The notes below the pieces were generated by a model that was given only the letters and a program-made list of their open reading frames with translations, was not told the DNA's origin and ran no database searches. The position numbers and the translations under genes were made by a program. A stretch of 60,000 nt of DNA from Membranipora membranacea. Its lineage: Eukaryota > Bryozoa > Gymnolaemata > Cheilostomatida > Membraniporidae. Positions within the stretch are counted from its first letter, which is position 1. Every line of letters begins with the position of its first letter. The DNA lies in the NCBI GenBank assembly GCA_914767715.1, contig OU612067.1:4714001-4774000 (forward strand), written 5' to 3'. Positions 58,687 through 60,000 of the stretch are shown here, piece after piece.

Positions 58687-60000
58687 ATGGAAGTGGATAC
58701 TGGGAATCACCTTTTCACTATTATGGAACTGCCACCGGAGATAACAACCAAAGATATATCCATAGAAAATCTCACAGCGCAGACCTCCGTGTTCAACAAT
58801 ACCAACTTAACCGTTGGAAATCATACATCTCTTCAGCTATCGCAGGTGGTTACGGGAATGGCTCTCGGCGCCATAAACATTATGACCATATTTGGAAATA
58901 TATTGGTACTGACTGCAGTATTCATCAACAAAAAGCTGCGGACAGTTACAAACTATCTAGTGCTGAGTCTCGCTACAGCCGATTTGACATTAGGGCTATT
59001 CGTGCTGCCGTTCAGTGCCATATGGCAGCTGTTGGGTAAGCAGTGGATATTTGGCAGCGCGCTCTGTGAGTTTTGGGCAGCGTTTGATGTACTTTGCTGT
59101 ACTGCGTCAATACTAAGCCTATGTGCAATAAGTGTGGATAGATATATAGGAGTAACCGAGCCTCTGAGACATCGGGTAAGTCTTACTTGAGTCAATCACA
59201 AAGATTTGTACTCTTCTATCCCATCATGATCGACTCAATTACCTTGGTATCTAGGTCATCGGCGGGTAGATGACACAAATTCCGTCACTATGTAATTCGA
59301 GGCCTGGTCCTGCCAAATTGCATGTTATTAATAGTCCCGAGTTTTGACATTATATGCATATAATTCAAGTTTAAGGCAATTAGTACGTCACTCAAGGCCT
59401 GCCACCGATTGATTTTTCAGGGGATCAATTTACTCCAACCCCCAAAGCTCTCAGCAAATTAACTGATGTCGAAATCCAAGTATTTTAAGATGTCCCTATG
59501 AATAATTTCATCACTTATACGGATCAAAATTGTCAAAACAGGGAAAACTTACATTCACCTATCTTCTCAGTTAGTAAATTAGCTGATTTTTATCAATGAA
59601 ATCACAACAATTCAGAGCAGAAATTAAATTCAGGCACATCAAACATCTCTCCCCATAGGACACTATGATATCAAAAATAAATTTTGTGAACTTTGTAGCA
59701 TATGATGTCTCGAAGACGGACTGTTATCGGCATAGCCGCCATCTGGTTGCTCTCAGTTGCAATATCAATAGGGCCTCTAATAGGGTGGCGTGACAAAGAC
59801 CCCACACCTGGAGTATGCAGTATCACCAAAGATTCAGGCTACGTTATATTCAGTGTCCTCTGCAGTTTCTATATTCCCTCATTAGTCATAGTAGTTATAT
59901 ACACCAAGATCTACAAAGAAGCCATAAAACAATCCCATTTTCTCAAAACTGGTATGAAACAAATCAAAGGAAGGACCAAGGAATCACCGATACTGTTGCG
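58687..60000 (+). CDS. Second aminergic-type GPCR (truncated by window end)
   Basis: Exon 1 is 58687-59175 (phase 0 donor GTAAGT); exon 2 starts at 59699 and runs past 60000. Visible parts are an N-glycosylation-rich N-terminus, TM1 to TM5 and the start of the third inner loop. Key residues are Asn71 (TM1), Asp99 (TM2), Cys127/Cys203, Asp134 in TM3 (amine anchor), DRY 151-153, Trp179 in TM4, Ser215 and Ser219, and Pro223 in TM5. All sit at the same numbers as in the neighbouring 23-exon receptor, although the intron positions differ. The single serine pair in TM5 and the PLRHR second inner loop resemble alpha-adrenergic or octopamine-type receptors. The ligand is inferred only as an amine. 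TM6 and TM7 lie outside the window. Confidence 0.88.
59176..59698 (+). other. Intron 1 of the second receptor gene
   Basis: 523-base intron between the second inner loop codons, with GTAAGT donor and a TAG acceptor. Nothing else was recognised in it. Confidence 0.7.

Overview
This window is animal nuclear DNA, most likely from an invertebrate; the phylum is not resolved. The protein genes are split by many GT-AG introns. The families are metazoan: aminergic rhodopsin-type receptors, SLC16 monocarboxylate-type transporters, an MFSD4-like transporter and a transmembrane C-type lectin. The AT-rich spacers hold degenerate non-LTR retrotransposons, hairpin elements and minisatellites. There are no operons, CRISPR arrays or bacterial features.

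Layout. 1-2.1 kb: AT-rich DNA with one retrotransposon 3' end. 2.15 kb: a tRNA-Ser(GCT) gene inside an inverted repeat. 3.1-5.2 kb (+): a four-exon type II membrane C-type lectin gene. 6.0-8.1 kb (-): an MFSD4-like transporter pseudogene with three frameshifts. 8.65-9.6 kb: a 14-bp minisatellite touching a terminal-inverted-repeat element. 10.4 kb (-): a broken SLC16 exon, then a chimeric non-LTR remnant. 13.3-18.0 kb (-): an intact six-exon SLC16 gene. 18.5-19.35 kb: an 800-bp palindrome. 22.1-25.3 and 25.35-28.66 kb (+): two decayed non-LTR elements. 30.1-40.05 kb (-): a second intact SLC16 gene whose 7-kb first intron holds a hAT-like element, a small MITE and nested retrotransposon fragments. 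40.97-54.96 kb (-): one 23-exon aminergic-type receptor gene. 58.69 kb to the window end (+): a second, divergently transcribed aminergic receptor, cut by the window edge.

The most notable item is the 23-exon receptor. I traced the exons by hand. All 22 junctions keep the frame and give a 1,453-residue product. Residues 1-489 are a normal seven-helix receptor with aminergic ligand-site residues. About 960 residues follow TM7 as a Ser-rich cytoplasmic tail. The tail holds recurrent Arg-Arg-Ser-Ser type sites and ends in Asp-Thr-Trp-Val, a class I PDZ ligand. The donor of intron 7 itself contains an in-frame stop, so retaining that intron would give a conventional short-tailed receptor of about 546 residues.

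The two SLC16 genes and the exon fragment are tandem duplicates with identical exon phases. The two receptors lie head to head about 3.7 kb apart and share the aminergic residue pattern. No functional link between transporters, lectin and receptors can be read from the sequence.
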